Shown piece after piece: positions 10,793 through 22,763 of a stretch of 64,000 nt of DNA (positions are counted from its first letter, which is position 1; every line of letters starts with the position of its first letter). The position numbers and the translations under genes were made by a program. The stretch is from Hygrophila difformis (Eukaryota > Streptophyta > Magnoliopsida > Lamiales > Acanthaceae). The notes beneath the pieces were generated by a model. The model saw only the letters and a program-made list of their open reading frames with translations, did not search any database and had not been told where the DNA came from. The stretch lies in assembly GCA_030278955.1 (NCBI GenBank), contig JAOANR010000001.1, positions 39,148,890-39,212,889 of the forward strand, written 5' to 3'.

Positions 10793-13393
10793 TGTAATAC
10801 CCGAGAATTTTCCAACATAACATAAAACAATAATTAAATAAATAAATAATAAATAAAATAAATACTATAAATAAATAAACAAATCCAGCAAATAAAAGAA
10901 ATAAATAAAGATAAGGAAATGAGAAATGAGATTTTTACTTAAAAAGGAATTAAAGGAATTTAATTCAATAAAAGGATGGATAAATGGTACACCAAAACCC
11001 GACACTAATGAACTCGAGTATTCGAGTCCAAAACATCCAACTAGACTAAGAATAAAATTAGAGAGAAAGTATGAACCCGAATATACCCCGGAAATCGGAG
11101 TTCGGGAGCATAGAGGGATAGAAACCCGAAAGAGAGGCGGAAAAGCACGACGGATCGCACGACCCGCCCGGACCGAAGTCCAGGCGAAGACGGCGCGGTG
11201 GCCGCGCGCCCAATGGGGAAAACCGCGCCACGACCGCGCCACATGACAGATTTGTTCGTTGCGTGAATCTCTCACCCGAACGCGGATTTTTCGACTTTCG
11301 GTTGAACAACTCTCGACTCCAGACCTCTAGGTCGGTTGTGGACGCCCTAGGAATTAAGAATTCTATAAATAAGCCCCTTGGGAGCCCCGAACAAGTTTAC
11401 GAAACCCTACAACATTCTATACGTTCGAAACCCTAAATCCGGAGTCGTCGGAGGCACGAAACCAAGACGAACGCTGTTGGACGAGTTTCTCTACAGATCT
11501 CCATAGTCGTGGTAAGTCTCGGTCCAATCTTTATTCAATAAACGATTCGAAAACGAATCCTAATCATCTCCTTTTTCTTTCTACACCCCGTATCGAATCT
11601 AGATCGTAGAACCCGACGAACGGAGAGGAGAAACGGTGATCTGGAAGCCACGCCTCCGAACTAGACATTCCCGACGTTCATAGACACTGTAAGTTAACCT
11701 TACATGGTTTTGGGAGATTTTAAAACATTCGAAACCTAAAAGTTTTGACAAGAATCATAAATCTGTCCACTTTTGTTTTCCTACCGACGCAACAGAATTG
11801 TTGAATTTTTCCGACCTTTAAAACAAACTCAAACGGAAAAACTTAAAAAACGAAAAACGTTCCTAAGACTTAGTCCTAGCTACTGTAAAAATTTGAGAAT
11901 TTATGGAGTTGATTTGTTATGTGAAAACCCGTTGAAACCGAACTGTTTAATTCTAGATCTTGAAATCTTGGACAGAACTTAGGAATGATCTTGATCTCAT
12001 TTTTGACATAGGTTCTAGGCTGTTCTAGATCTTTGGCCGAACATGAAAGTTGTAGATAAATGTCTTAAGATGATCCCTGTCAAATTTCATTAAATTTGGA
12101 GGTGAATTGATATGGTAGAAATTGAAATCTTTGATCTGTGATGTGTTAAACTCGGACAGATTTCTTCTTATGTGAAAATTGGCGTTTTTGACCTACTTAG
12201 GTATCTCGGATTGAAAACGTTAAAACATGAAAGTTGTAGATCTTGATGTTTCCGAGTCAGATATGAAATTTTGGAATTTTTGGAATTAAATCTGATTTTA
12301 GACGAGTTTTGGAGTAAACTGTGATTTACCGAACGAAATTTTGAAATCTTGTTGAAACATGGAATTAACCTTTAGGGTTGAAACGAATTGAGATATTGTT
12401 TCTAAATTAATACAATGGAAGGCAGATTTTAAAAATTAAATCCCCTTACAAACTTGATAAATTAAAATTAGGGGTGAGTGCTCTGCAGGGTGCCCCCTAA
12501 CGATTCACTTCGTGCCGTAATGGACGATGGTGACCCCGCGCGCTATACTTGAAATGTGATATTGCCAAAACGGCGAAAATTAGAGCCTACACTCTCGTGA
12601 ATATCCGTATGGGTTTCCCGAGGCTCCGGAGTGGTACTGGGTATGGCTGATACGGCTGCGGCCGCCGGGCTACCGGCTAAACTTGTTGACATCGCGATTT
12701 CTATCGTGAAACTTGAAATACCAAATCGGGAATGTAACGGGGATTCTAAATTAAATTGAACTAGATTAAATTACATTGTTGTCCAATTAAATTATTTAAA
12801 TGCTTTATTTAAAATTATGGCCTTTATGATTAAACCATGGGATATGTGTTATTAAATAGAGCCTGAGATAGAGCGTGCTATATGATATGGATTATATGAA
12901 ATCAAATATTATGTTATTATCATGCTTTGGTTAAATTATTAAAGTTATGGCTTTTAAACCCTACGATCATGCATGTGTTAACTTACTCAGCAATTTTGCT
13001 GATCAAAACCATTTTTATTCCTTTCTTTACAGAATATGTGGAATGAATCTGTATGAGCACGAATCATGCATGGGATTTTGGGAATTGTTATTTTGCTTTT
13101 AAATTTCGTACTTAGACTATATTATGAACGGGCCTGTTTAACCCGTGTTTTGGCCATGTCGGCCCTATTTAAATTTTTCCGCTGCGATACTGTACTAAAC
13201 TAAATATTTCCGCTGCGCTATGCTATCATTATTTTCGAATTATATTGTATGGGCTATTTTGAATGCTTTAAACGTTTTAAATCCTGCAATACCTAGCCTT
13301 GCATCTCTTTAGTAAGCTCGGAGAAACCGTGTCTTACTAGGGAGATGTGGCGGTGACATCCCGACCTGGGTGACCAAAAACCGGGGTGTTACA
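10793..13393 (+). repeat. Chromovirus 5' LTR
   Basis: Starts TGTAATACCCGAG and ends CCGGGGTGTTACA (TGTAA/TTACA termini). It includes an AT-rich head, a TATA box at 11364, a GC-rich patch near 11130-11240 and another near 12490-12690. A 106-codon frame (10926-11246) occurs in both LTRs but shows no protein-like conservation signal. Confidence 0.95.
11364..11371 (+). promoter_or_regulatory. TATA box, chromovirus 5' LTR
   Basis: TATAAATA, followed after about 35 nt by GAAACCCTA telo-box-like motifs near 11400-11435. This is the probable core promoter with transcription starting near 11395. Confidence 0.65.
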
Positions 13394-13396
13394 AGT

Positions 13397-13408
13397 TGGT
13401 ATCAGAGC
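13397..13408 (+). promoter_or_regulatory. Primer binding site, initiator-Met tRNA
   Basis: TGGTATCAGAGC, 3 nt after the 5' LTR, is complementary to the initiator methionine tRNA 3' end. Confidence 0.93.
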
Positions 13409-13646
13409 CCGGCTATTTTTAAACTATTATTTTTAAACCATTACAATTTTTAAACTATTATTTTTAAACCATTATTATTTTTAAGCTACTATTAATATTT
13501 TGACTATTATTTTAAATTTTAAAATTTTTATTTCCATGGAGAAATTTTATTCTTTATTTTAAAACGCATGGGAAAAATATATATGGTGCATTAAATTAAT
13601 ATTGGGGGGAAGTATCATTTGCATATGCATGTTGCATCTCTGCTAT
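13409..13646 (+). other. AT-rich leader of the chromovirus
   Basis: Repeated TTTTTAAACTATTA-like units (13417-13500) form a low-complexity leader between the primer site and the tandem repeat. No gene is seen. Confidence 0.6.
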
Positions 13647-13798
13647 GAACTTAGAATCTTGGAAACTTGAACTTAGAATCTTGGCGAAACTTGAACTTAG
13701 CATCTTGGCGAAACTTGAACTTAGAATCTTGGAAACTCGAACCTAGAATCTTGGCGAATTGAACTTAGAATCTTGGCGAATATTAACTTAGAACTCTT
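13647..13798 (+). repeat. Tandem repeat of about 24 bp in the chromovirus leader
   Basis: About seven imperfect copies of GAACTTAGAATCTTGG plus a short GCGAAACTT-type linker run in a row, directly before the small ORF at 13810. Unit length varies from about 17 to 25 bp. Confidence 0.8.
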
Positions 13799-13809
13799 GC
13801 TTGCGCTAG

Positions 13810-14145
13810 ATGGCTAGTCAAGACATGATGCAGTTGATGGTCAGGATGATGAGCGTTCATCTCGATTCCCACCAAACCCTAGAGCAAATGAAGTACCGTA
13901 TGGCTCAATTGGAGGCCAATTTACATCACATGGGCAACTTGAGAGAGGCGGATCATCACCGCATAAACCAACTCGAGCGCCAAGTTCAAACCCTCACTAC
14001 ACAAAACTTAATACTAAAGGAATACATCGATGCCCACGGGCAAGATTTAAACACTATCTTTGACGACCTACTACCGCCGAGTTCGGAGGAGGAAGATCCG
14101 GAGGAAGATCTTGCTACCCCACCGGAGGACGTCATGAGACACTAG
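13810..14145 (+). CDS. Small coiled-coil ORF between primer site and gag (111 aa)
   Basis: The ATG opens a 111-residue frame ending TAG at 14143-14145. The protein is Met-rich at the start, then heptad-like (Leu, Met, Ile and Gln in coiled-coil spacing, about residues 12-75), and ends in an acidic tail with PPSSEEEDPEEDL. It lies in the long leader before gag, separated from the likely gag ATG by 259 nt. No member of the usual chromovirus protein set matches it. It could be an accessory protein, a translation-regulating upstream ORF, or chance, although its composition is protein-like. Function unknown. Confidence 0.55.
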   Translation: MASQDMMQLMVRMMSVHLDSHQTLEQMKYRMAQLEANLHHMGNLREADHHRINQLERQVQTLTTQNLILKEYIDAHGQDLNTIFDDLLPPSSEEEDPEEDLATPPEDVMRH

Positions 14146-14404
14146 AGATTCTATTGTTAGATATTATTTTGCTAGTAAAATGTTTCTACTTTTGTACTAA
14201 AATTTCTTTTGAGGAAATAAAATGCCCGATTTATTTTTTATCGAAACAAAACAATGCAAAATAAAATAAAACCCCGAAGCATACGATGCTTCTTAATCCG
14301 AACAGAGCACCACGTGCTAAATTACTACGCACATATACATTCATAGAAATTGCTTAGACTATATGCTAAATTCATCAGTCCTAAACTATCCTATTTGTAC
14401 CAGA

Positions 14405-16009
14405 ATGGCACCCAGAGGAAGAGGAAGGACTCAAACCGCTCCCCAAACCACCACTGAAACTCCTACTGAGACACTACCAAACGTCACTGAACCGATTCAA
14501 CCTGAAATGGAACAACCCCAAGGTGCGCAGGACGCCCCCGCACCGAACAATGTGGGCGATCGTCTTAGGACGATAGAGGAAGTGTTGATTGCGCTCGGAA
14601 ACGCGCAAGTCAACCAGGGTCAAGCTGCGGCGGTACCTCCGCCCCAAGCTCGCCCTAACTACCTGGCGATGGTGAATCCCTACCAGCCGCCCCACTATGC
14701 TGGTGAGGAGGATCCAGCTAAACTGGAGGAATGGATCCGGACTTTTGACAAGCTGCTAGGAGCGGTCAAGTGTCCGGAAGGAGAGAGGGTACATGTCGCT
14801 TCATACTATTTGGGAGGCGAAGCTGATGACTGGTGGCAAGCAACGCAAGCCAAACTAACTGAAGATGACGAGCCTTACTCGTGGATGGAGATGATGGAAC
14901 TACTCAGGGATCGATTCTATCCCTTGAGTACCAAAGCTGCCATGTACGAAGAATTCCTGTCACTGAAGCAAGGAAGCCAAATGGTGCAAGAATACTACAC
15001 ACGCTTCAAGGAGCTGGTGAGGTTCGCACCAAGGCTAGTGCCTACTGATGCGGAGAAGGCACAGAAGTTCGAGATGGGACTGAACCTGTCTGTGCGCGAA
15101 GTGATCGCGGGGGTACACTACCCCGATTTGCAAGCCGTATACGATCGCGCTGTAGCAGTAGCACGCGTGCAGCAGCTGAAAAGAAGGGTGAGTGCGGAGT
15201 CCAGCAAGGGTCCTCAGGACAAGAGAAGCCGAGACTCAAGAAACGAGAACAACACTGGAAGGAACGAGCAGCGCAGAGGGTCGAATAGGCCCCAACAAAA
15301 CAACACGGGAAGGAGGTTCAATCAAGAAGATCCGGTACCGCCTTGCCCGCGATGTGGACGACCACATCTGGCAAGGGGATGCCCGCAACAAGGCGCTTGT
15401 TACCGATGCGGTCGAATGGGTCACGTTCGACGGGAATGTCGGACTAGGCTCGAGAACATAACGAAGCGGGACGATTTGGTCGCGGGGCAAGAACAGCCTC
15501 AAAACCAAAACGGGCGAAATGGCAATAACCAAGGGTACAGACCCCCTCAAAATAGGCCGCAAAACCAGAACCAGAACCAACGACCTCCGCCCCCACAGAA
15601 TCAAAACCAGCAACAAAATCAGCAGCCGAATGCGAATCAGCAGGGCAATCAGGGACGCCCTATGGGGAGGCTGAACGTGGTGAACCAAGCGGACGTGCCT
15701 GCGCAAGGAGAAGTGATGGCAGGTACATTTCACGTTTTGAATACACCCCTTAGAATTTTATTTGATTCCGGAGCTAGTTGCTCAATTATTGCATCAAGGA
15801 TAGTGCCTGAGTTAGATCTACCTAAGTGCGAGAGAATTAGCTTAGGAATTCAGTTGCCTTCTGGAGAAGTAGTGTCTTGCTCTAAACGATATAACGGAAT
15901 TCCTATAGTGATAAAGAACGTAGAATTCTTCGCGAACTTGGTAGAATTTAACTTAGAGACTTTGACATCATACTGGGGATGGATTGGCTATCCCAGTATA
16001 AAGCGGTGA
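14405..16009 (+). pseudogene. Chromovirus gag and protease
   Basis: The start is set at MAPRGRGR (14405), typical for gag of this branch; an ATG 42 nt upstream (14363) is in frame but less likely. The gag capsid domain runs about 14650-15180 with WIRTFDKLLG, YYLGGEADDWW and RDRFYPLSTKAAMYEEF. A CCHC knuckle, CYRCGRMGHVRREC, starts at 15398. A long Gln/Asn/Pro-rich linker follows. The protease motif DSGAS begins at 15764. The reading frame is lost near 15962 by an apparent one-base deletion and ends at 16009, while the pol frame reopens at 15979 by overlap. Family members have one uninterrupted gag-pol frame here. Confidence 0.9.
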
Positions 16010-17874
16010 TCGAATGCCAAAAGCAAAAGATCACCTTGTCAAAAAGTAGGGGAAAGAGAGTTATCTTTTACTCTCAGCCCCCTAAGAAAAGCAACAAAAT
16101 CGTTAGTGCACTTAAACTAAGTAACTTGATGCGTAAGGGGTATGAACTATATGCGTGCTATGTGCACAACCTTGAGGCGGAAGAGAACAAGGTTGATAGC
16201 ATACCAGTGGTAAGAGAATACCCGGACGTGTTCCCTGAAGACGTTCCGGGCATGCCACCTGAGAGAGATCTTGAATTCACCATAGATCTCATTCCGGGGA
16301 CAGAGCCTGTCTCGAAAGCTCCGTACCGGATGGCACCACTGGAAATGAAGGAGTTAAAGGAACAACTCGAGGAGCTATTGGGAAAAGGTTACATAAGACC
16401 GAGTACGTCCCCTTGGGGAGCACCGGTTTTGTTTGTCAAGAAGAAAGACGGAGGACTACGTCTTTGCATAGATTACCGAGGACTAAACCAAGTGACCATT
16501 AAGAATAAATACCCCCTACCGAGAATAGAGGATCTGTTTGATCAACTGAAGGGAGCTTCAGTATTCTCGAAGATCGATTTGCGATCTGGGTATCATCAAT
16601 TGAGGATTGCCGAGAAGGACATCCCAAAGACGGCGTTTCGAACACGATATGGCCATTACGAGTTCACAGTGTTATCCTTCGGGTTAACAAATGCTCCGGC
16701 CATGTTCATGAATCTCATGAACAACGTGTTCCGAGAATTGTTAGACCAGTGTGTCGTAGTGTTCATCGACGACATCCTGATCTACTCGAAGAGCGAGGAG
16801 GAGCATGCGAAGCACTTACATCAAGTGTTGGAGACCTTGCGAAGAAATCAGCTATACGGCAAGTTGTCGAAATGTGACTTCTGGCTGAAAGAAGTGGCAT
16901 TTCTCGGACACATAGTATCCGCTGATGGAGTATCGGTGGATCCGGCAAAAGTTTCTGCCGTAACTGAATGGGCAACTCCGAAAAGTCCAACGGAAATAAG
17001 GAGTTTCCTTGGATTAGCCGGATATTATAGACGGTTTGTGAAGGACTTTTCAAGGATTGCACGTCCTTTGACCCAGCTATTAAAGAAAGGAGCGAAATAC
17101 GAGTGGACCGAAGCATGTGAGACATCGTTTCAAGAGCTGAAGAAACGACTCACAACCACACCCGTATTAACATTACCATCAGAGAATGGTGACTTCGAAG
17201 TATATAGCGATGCTTCGAAGGAAGGTTTAGGTTGTGTTTTGATGCAAGACTCGAGAGTCGTAGCCTATGCATCACGCCAATTGAAACCTCACGAGGAAAA
17301 TTATCCGACACATGACCTGGAGTTGGCAGCGGTCGTTTTCGCTCTAAAGATATGGAGACATTATCTTTATGGGCGGAAGTGTCGAATGTTCACCGACCAC
17401 AAGAGCTTGAAATATATATTCACTCAAAAGGAGTTGAACTTGAGACAGCGAAGGTGGTTGGAACTTATTAAAGACTACGATTTAGAGATAGCGTACCACG
17501 AAGGGAAGGCGAATGTGGTAGCCGATGCCCTAAGCCGGAAAACCCAACACGTGACAAACTCGTTGGTAATTCCGCCGGCATTGTACATGGATTTGGCAAG
17601 ATTGGAGTTAGAACTTGTGCATCCTGGCACAGTGAGAGAAACGGTCAATGCCATGGTCGTAGAAACTCCAATATTAGACGAGATTCGACTCGCTCAACCG
17701 GGCGACCCGAAACTCGAGAAGATAAAAGGGTATATTGCCGAAGGAAAGGCAATAGGATTTGCTGTCACGAGGATGGAAGCATCCGTTTCAAAGATAGATG
17801 GTGTGTGCCGAGTTAAAGCAAAGGTTGATGGAGGAAGGGCACAACACGCCATATTCCGTACATCCCGGAGGTGA
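15979..17874 (+). pseudogene. Chromovirus reverse transcriptase and RNase H
   Basis: This frame follows from the protease end (GMDWLSQY). The RT domain runs about 16300-16900, with [28 protein letters not shown] and the active site FIDD at 16762-16773. The RT thumb and RNase H follow: [15 protein letters not shown] with the first catalytic Asp, [18 protein letters not shown] with Glu, and [11 protein letters not shown]. The frame is lost near 17797-17806, where residues between RNase H and the integrase zinc finger are missing and the phase changes. The last 25 codons to 17874 are therefore out of frame. Confidence 0.92.
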
Positions 17875-19114
17875 CAAGCTATACAAGGATCTGAAGAAGA
17901 TCTATTGGTGGCCGGGAATGAAGAAGGAAGTGGCAAATTTCGTAGCGAGATGTCTCACCTGCCAAAAGGTTAAGGCAGTGCGACATAAACCCTTAGGATT
18001 GATGCAATCACTAGAGATTCCAAGTTGGAAGTGGGATAGCATCTCAATGGACTTTGTCTCGGGATTACCCCGATCACCTAAAGGCATGAACAAGATTTGG
18101 GTGATTGTGGATAGGCTAACGAAGACAGCCATATTTATCCCAATGAAAGACACGTGGACTATGGACCAATTGGCCCGAGCCTACATTGATAATGTGGTAC
18201 GACGACATGGAGTACCACATGATATCATTTCCGATAGAGACAGTAGATTTGTCTCTCATTTCTGGACGGAGTTACAAAAAGCTCTCGGTACTCAAATCAA
18301 AATGAGCACCGCATTCCACCCGATGACGGATGGACAAACCGAAAGGACAATCCAAACACTAGAAGACATGCTGAGAGCATGCGTGTTGGAGTTCAAAGGA
18401 AATTGGGAATCTCATTTACCCTTGATTGAGTTTTCCTATAATAATAGTTACCATGCGAGTATTGGCATGTCACCTTTCGAGGCATTGTATGGACGAAAGT
18501 GCCGAAGCCCTTTGAGCTGGGAAGAAAACGATAAGTCCGTGGTAGTGGGACCACAACTTATCGAAGACATGGCTCAACAAATCAAAGTGATTCAAGGGAA
18601 GATGAAAGCCGCTCAAGACCGTCAAAAGAGTTATGCCGATGTGAGACGACGAGACCTAGAATTTCAAGTGGGAGATAGGGTCATGCTAAAGATATCACCC
18701 ATGAAGGGGGTGATGCGCTTTGGCAAACGAGGGAAGTTAAGTCCTCGATACATAGGACCTTACGAAATCCTAGAACGAGTCGGAACTCTAGCCTACCGAT
18801 TGGCTTTACCGCCACACTTAGATAGAGTTCATAATGTCTTCCATGTATCGCAACTAAAGAAGTGTGTGCCGGACCCGACACATGTACTTCAACCGGAGAT
18901 AATTGAGCTCGATGAAGATTTGACTTACGAAGAAGTCCCAGTGCGTATTCTCGATACTAAGGAACGAGTAACGAGGAACAAAACCATCAAAATGATCAAG
19001 GTTCTTTGGTCAAATCACGAAAGTGAGACGGCAACTTGGGAAGTAGAATCCGATATGAGGGAACGATACCCGACATTGTTCCAAACCGATACCGACACAG
19101 TTATGGGGACATAA
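17798..19114 (+). pseudogene. Chromovirus integrase with chromodomain-like tail
   Basis: After the frame break near 17800 the integrase reads on. The HHCC zinc-binding segment has [12 protein letters not shown] and CLTCQKVKA. The DDE core has SMDFVSGLP, ISDRDSRFVSHFW and TDGQTERTIQTLEDML. A GPY-type module is visible in FQVGDRVMLKISPMKG and YIGPYEILERVG. The C terminus (about 18935-19085, PVRILDTKE to ATWEVESDMRERYP) matches the chromodomain of Tekay/Del-type elements, which guides integration to chromatin marks. The stop is TAA at 19112-19114. The first residues (17798 on) come from a truncated join rather than a native start. Confidence 0.92.
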
Positions 19115-19342
19115 CTGCAATCTTAAGGGGGAGAGGATGTCATACCCCCTAATTTTTCGTGCATTTTTGTAAACTTTTGAACTACGTTATGGCTTGATCC
19201 CTTTACCGGGTACGTAGGCAGCTTAGAAGTTTAATTCTAAGTTCAGTCACAACATAATAAAACAAACACAAGACCTTAGCACGAGACGAGAAAAGCCGAA
19301 ACACAACTTCGAAAACGAAGTTGATTCTTAAGGAGGGTAGAC
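19115..19342 (+). other. 3' untranslated segment with two polypurine-like tracts
   Basis: TTAAGGGGGAGAGGA (19124-19138) is followed by TGTCATACCCCC, which looks like an LTR start. The actual 3' LTR begins 204 bp further on, behind a second tract, TTAAGGAGGGTAGAC (19328-19342). The 204-bp block is absent from the head of the 5' LTR. Confidence 0.7.
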
Positions 19343-21945
19343 TGTAATACCCGAGAATTTTCCAATATAACATAAAACAATAATTAAATAAATAAATAAT
19401 AAATAAAATAAATACTATAAATAAATAAACAAATCCAGCAAATAAAAGAAATAAATAAAGATAAGGAAATGAGAAATGAGATTTTTACTTAAAAAGGAAT
19501 TAAAGGAATTTAATTCAATAAAAGGATGGATAAATGGTACACCAAAACCCGACACTAATGAACTCGAGTATTCGAGTCCAAAACATCCAACTAGACTAAG
19601 AATAAAATTAGAGAGAAAGTATGAACCCGAATATACCCCGGAAATCGGAGTTCGGGAGCATAGAGGGATAGAAACCCGAAAGAGAGGCGGAAAAGCACGA
19701 CGGATCGCACGACCCGCCCGGACCGAAGTCCAGGCGAAGACGGCGCGGTGGCCGCGCGCCCAATGGGGAAAACCACGCCACGACCGCGCCACATGACAGA
19801 TTTGTTCGTTGCGTGAATCTCTCACCCGAACGCGGATTTTTCGACTTTCGGTTGAACAACTCTCGACTCCAGACCTCTAGGTCGGTTGTGGACGCCCTAG
19901 GAATTAAGAATTCTATAAATAAGCCCCTTGGGAGCCCCGAACAAGTTTACGAAACCCTACAACATTCTATACGTTCGAAACCCTAAATCCGGAGTCGTCG
20001 GAGGCACGAAACCAAGACGAACGCTGTTGGACGAGTTTCTCTACAGATCTCCATAGTCGTGGTAAGTCTCGGTCCAATCTTTATTCAATAAACGATTCGA
20101 AAACGAATCCTAATCATCTCCTTTTTCTTTCTACACCCCGTATCGAATCTAAATCGTAGAACCCGACGAACGAAGAGGAGAAACGGTGATCTGGAAGCCA
20201 CGCCTCCGAACTAGACATTCCCGACGTTCATAGACACTGTAAGTTAACCTTACATGGTTTTGGGAGATTTTAAAACATTCGAAACCTAAAAGTTTTGACA
20301 AGAATCATAAATCTGTCCACTTTTGTTTTCCTACTGACGCAACAGAATTGTTGAATTTTTCCGACCTTTAAAACGAACTCAAACGGAAAAACTTAAAAAA
20401 CGAAAAACGTTCCTAAGACTTAGACCTAGCTACTGTAAAAATTTGAGAATTTTTGGAGTTGATTTGATATGTGAAAACCCGTTGAAACCGAACTGTTTAA
20501 TTCTAGATCTTGAAATCTTGGACAGAACTTAGGAATGATCTTGATCTCGTTTTTGACATAGGTTCTAGGCTGTTCTAGATCTTTGGCCGAACATGAAAGT
20601 TGTAGATAAATGTCTTAAGATGATCCCTGTCAAATTTCATTAAATTTGGAGGTGAATTGATATGGTAGAATTTGAAATATTTGATCTGTGATGTGTTAAA
20701 CTCGGACAGATTTCTTCTTATGTGAAAATTGGCGTTTTTGACCTACTTAGGTATCTCGGATTGAAAAAGTTAAAACATGAAAGTTGTAGATCTTGATGTT
20801 TCCGAGTCAGATATGAAATTTTGGAATTTTTGGAATTAAATCTGATTTTAGACGAGTTTTGGAGTAAACTGTGATTTACCGAACGAAATTTTGAAATCTT
20901 GTTGAAACATGGAATTAACCTTTAGGGTTGAAACGAATTGAGATATTGTTTCTAAATTAATACAATGGAAGGCAGATTTTAAAAATTAAATCCCCTTACA
21001 AACTTGATAAATTAAAATTAGGGGTGAGTGCTCTGCAGGGTGCCCCCTAACGATTCACTTCGTGCCGTAATGGACGATGGTGACCCCGCGCGCTATACTT
21101 GAAATGTGATATTGCCAAAACGGCGAAACTTAGAGCCTACACTCTCGTGAATATCCGTATGGGTTTCCCGAGGCTCCGGAGTGGTACTGGGTATGGCTGA
21201 TACGGCTGCGGCCGCCGGGCTACCGGCTAAACTTGTTGATATCGCGATTTCTATCGTGAAACTTGAAATACCAAATCGGGAATGTAACGGGGATTCTAAA
21301 TTAAATTGAACTAGATTAAATTACATTGTTGTCCAATTAAATTATTTAAATGCTTTATTTAAAATTATGGCCTTTATGATTAAACCATGGGATATGTGTT
21401 ATTAAATAGAGAGCCTGAGATAGAGCGTGCTATATGATATGGATTATATGAAATCAAATATTATGTTATTATCATGCTTTGGTTAAATTATTAAAGTTAT
21501 GGCTTTTAAACCCTACGATCATGCATGTGTTAACTTACTCAGCAATTTTGCTGATCAAAACCATTTTTATTCCTTTCTTTACAGAATATGTGGAATGAGC
21601 CTGTATGAGCACGAATCATGCATGGGATTTTGGGAATTGTTATTTTGCTTTTAAATTTCATACTTAGACTATATTATGAACGGGCCTGTTTAACCCGTGT
21701 TTTGGCCATGTCGGCCCTATTTAAATTTTTCCGCTGCGATACTGTACTAAACTAAATATTTCCGCTGCGCTATGCTATCATTATTTTCGAATTATATTGT
21801 ATGGGCTATTTTGAATGCCTTAAACGTTTTAAATCCTGCAATACCTAGCCTTGCATCTCTTTAGTAAGCTCGGAGAAACCGTGTCTTACTAGGGAGATGT
21901 GGCGGTGACATCCCGACCTGGGTGACCAAAAACCGGGGTGTTACA
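19343..21945 (+). repeat. Chromovirus 3' LTR
   Basis: 2603 bp starting TGTAATACCCGAG and ending GGTGTTACA. It matches the 5' LTR apart from about 19 substitutions and a two-base GA insertion near 21411. A TATA box is at 19914-19921. Confidence 0.95.
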
Positions 21946-21950
21946 GATGG
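21946..21950. repeat. Chromovirus target-site duplication, right copy
   Basis: GATGG, the same as 10788-10792. Dropping this copy rejoins Sirevirus ORF3 in frame. Confidence 0.95.
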
Positions 21951-22326
21951 AAAGACCTTGCTTCCATATCCTGCCCTGATCACTGCCTTACTGGAGTCAG
22001 AGAACATCTTTGGAGATAAGAAGGAGACTACAGATGAGATTAATGAATTTGCCCTATCACAAGCTGTGCTTAAGAAGGTACCAGATCTTCCAGGCATTGA
22101 TGGATCCCCCAGTCGACAAAGTGCTCTTCATAGAGCAAATGCCATCTTCTCCAGTGCTACAGATGAGGTTAGAGTGCTGAAAGATGCTCTTGAGGCTCTG
22201 GAAAAGAAGCTGGAACAGGGACGTGCCCTCATGCCGGACTACTGGTTAGATGAACCTAATGCAATTTCACACGCTGATGACGCTGCTGAAGAGTCTGGAG
22301 AAGGTTCAGAAGAGGAGTCCGAGTGA
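21951..22326 (+). pseudogene. Sirevirus third ORF, 3' part
   Basis: This continues the frame broken at 10792: the two bases left over there plus the first base here make a Gly codon and the phase is kept. It codes for about 125 residues. The end of the plant transposon protein domain (LLPYPALITALLES) comes first, then a helical, probably coiled-coil stretch (DEVRVLKDALEALEKKLEQ), and an acidic tail (EESGEGSEEESE) before TGA at 22324-22326. The two parts together give a protein of about 793 residues with one premature stop near codon 49. Confidence 0.85.
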
Positions 22327-22763
22327 TCTTTGCCAGGAATTGATCCAGAGGGGGAGTAGAAGAAATCCAAAAATTTTGCTGCTGATGATGAGCTCTCCCT
22401 GCTGCTGCCAAATGGGTAATATCTCTCTAACTCTTAAACTTTTTAGTTCTGTTTTTTAAGATACACTGGTACTGTCTGATGATATTTGTTTTGTGCTTGT
22501 TGTGTGACTGCTAATGATGGATATTAGTGATGGACTGATGGAGATACTTGATGGATATTTTGTGGTGATCATGTTTATGTTATTGATGCTTATTCCCTTT
22601 GCTATTGGTAATTATTCTGTTTGTATCCATTTGTATAGCTTTATGGGATGTAATTGGTGGTTGGGTCGTTGGGTTTGCTGTATGTTCTTAGCTAGCGTTT
22701 GTAATAGATCATCATCGGTTGGATTTGTTGTACTGGCTCACTTCCTGTCAAAAAGGGGGAGAT
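22327..22763 (+). other. Sirevirus 3' untranslated region with polypurine tract
   Basis: There are two purine runs: AGAGGGGGAGTAG (22347-22359) soon after ORF3, and AAAAAGGGGGAGA (22750-22762) just before the 3' LTR. The second is the functional position. In between is T-rich sequence with no gene. Confidence 0.8.

Larger units (their letters stand above)
10793..21945 (+). mobile_element. Tekay/Del-like Ty3/gypsy chromovirus nested in Sirevirus ORF3
   Basis: It has LTRs of 2601 and 2603 bp, an initiator-Met primer site, and gag-protease-RT-RNase H-integrase in gypsy order. The C-terminal chromodomain-like segment places it with chromoviruses, best with the Tekay/Del branch. The LTRs differ by about 19 substitutions and one 2-bp indel counted by eye (about 0.7 percent), so the insertion is young. 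Two frame breaks in the polyprotein (near 15962 and 17800) make it non-functional. An unusual short ORF lies between the primer site and gag. Confidence 0.95.

Noticed and set aside
10926..11246. 106-codon frame in both chromovirus LTRs
   Set aside because: It occurs in both LTRs only because the LTRs are near identical, is overlapped by opposite frames in a GC-rich patch, and has no recognisable domain.
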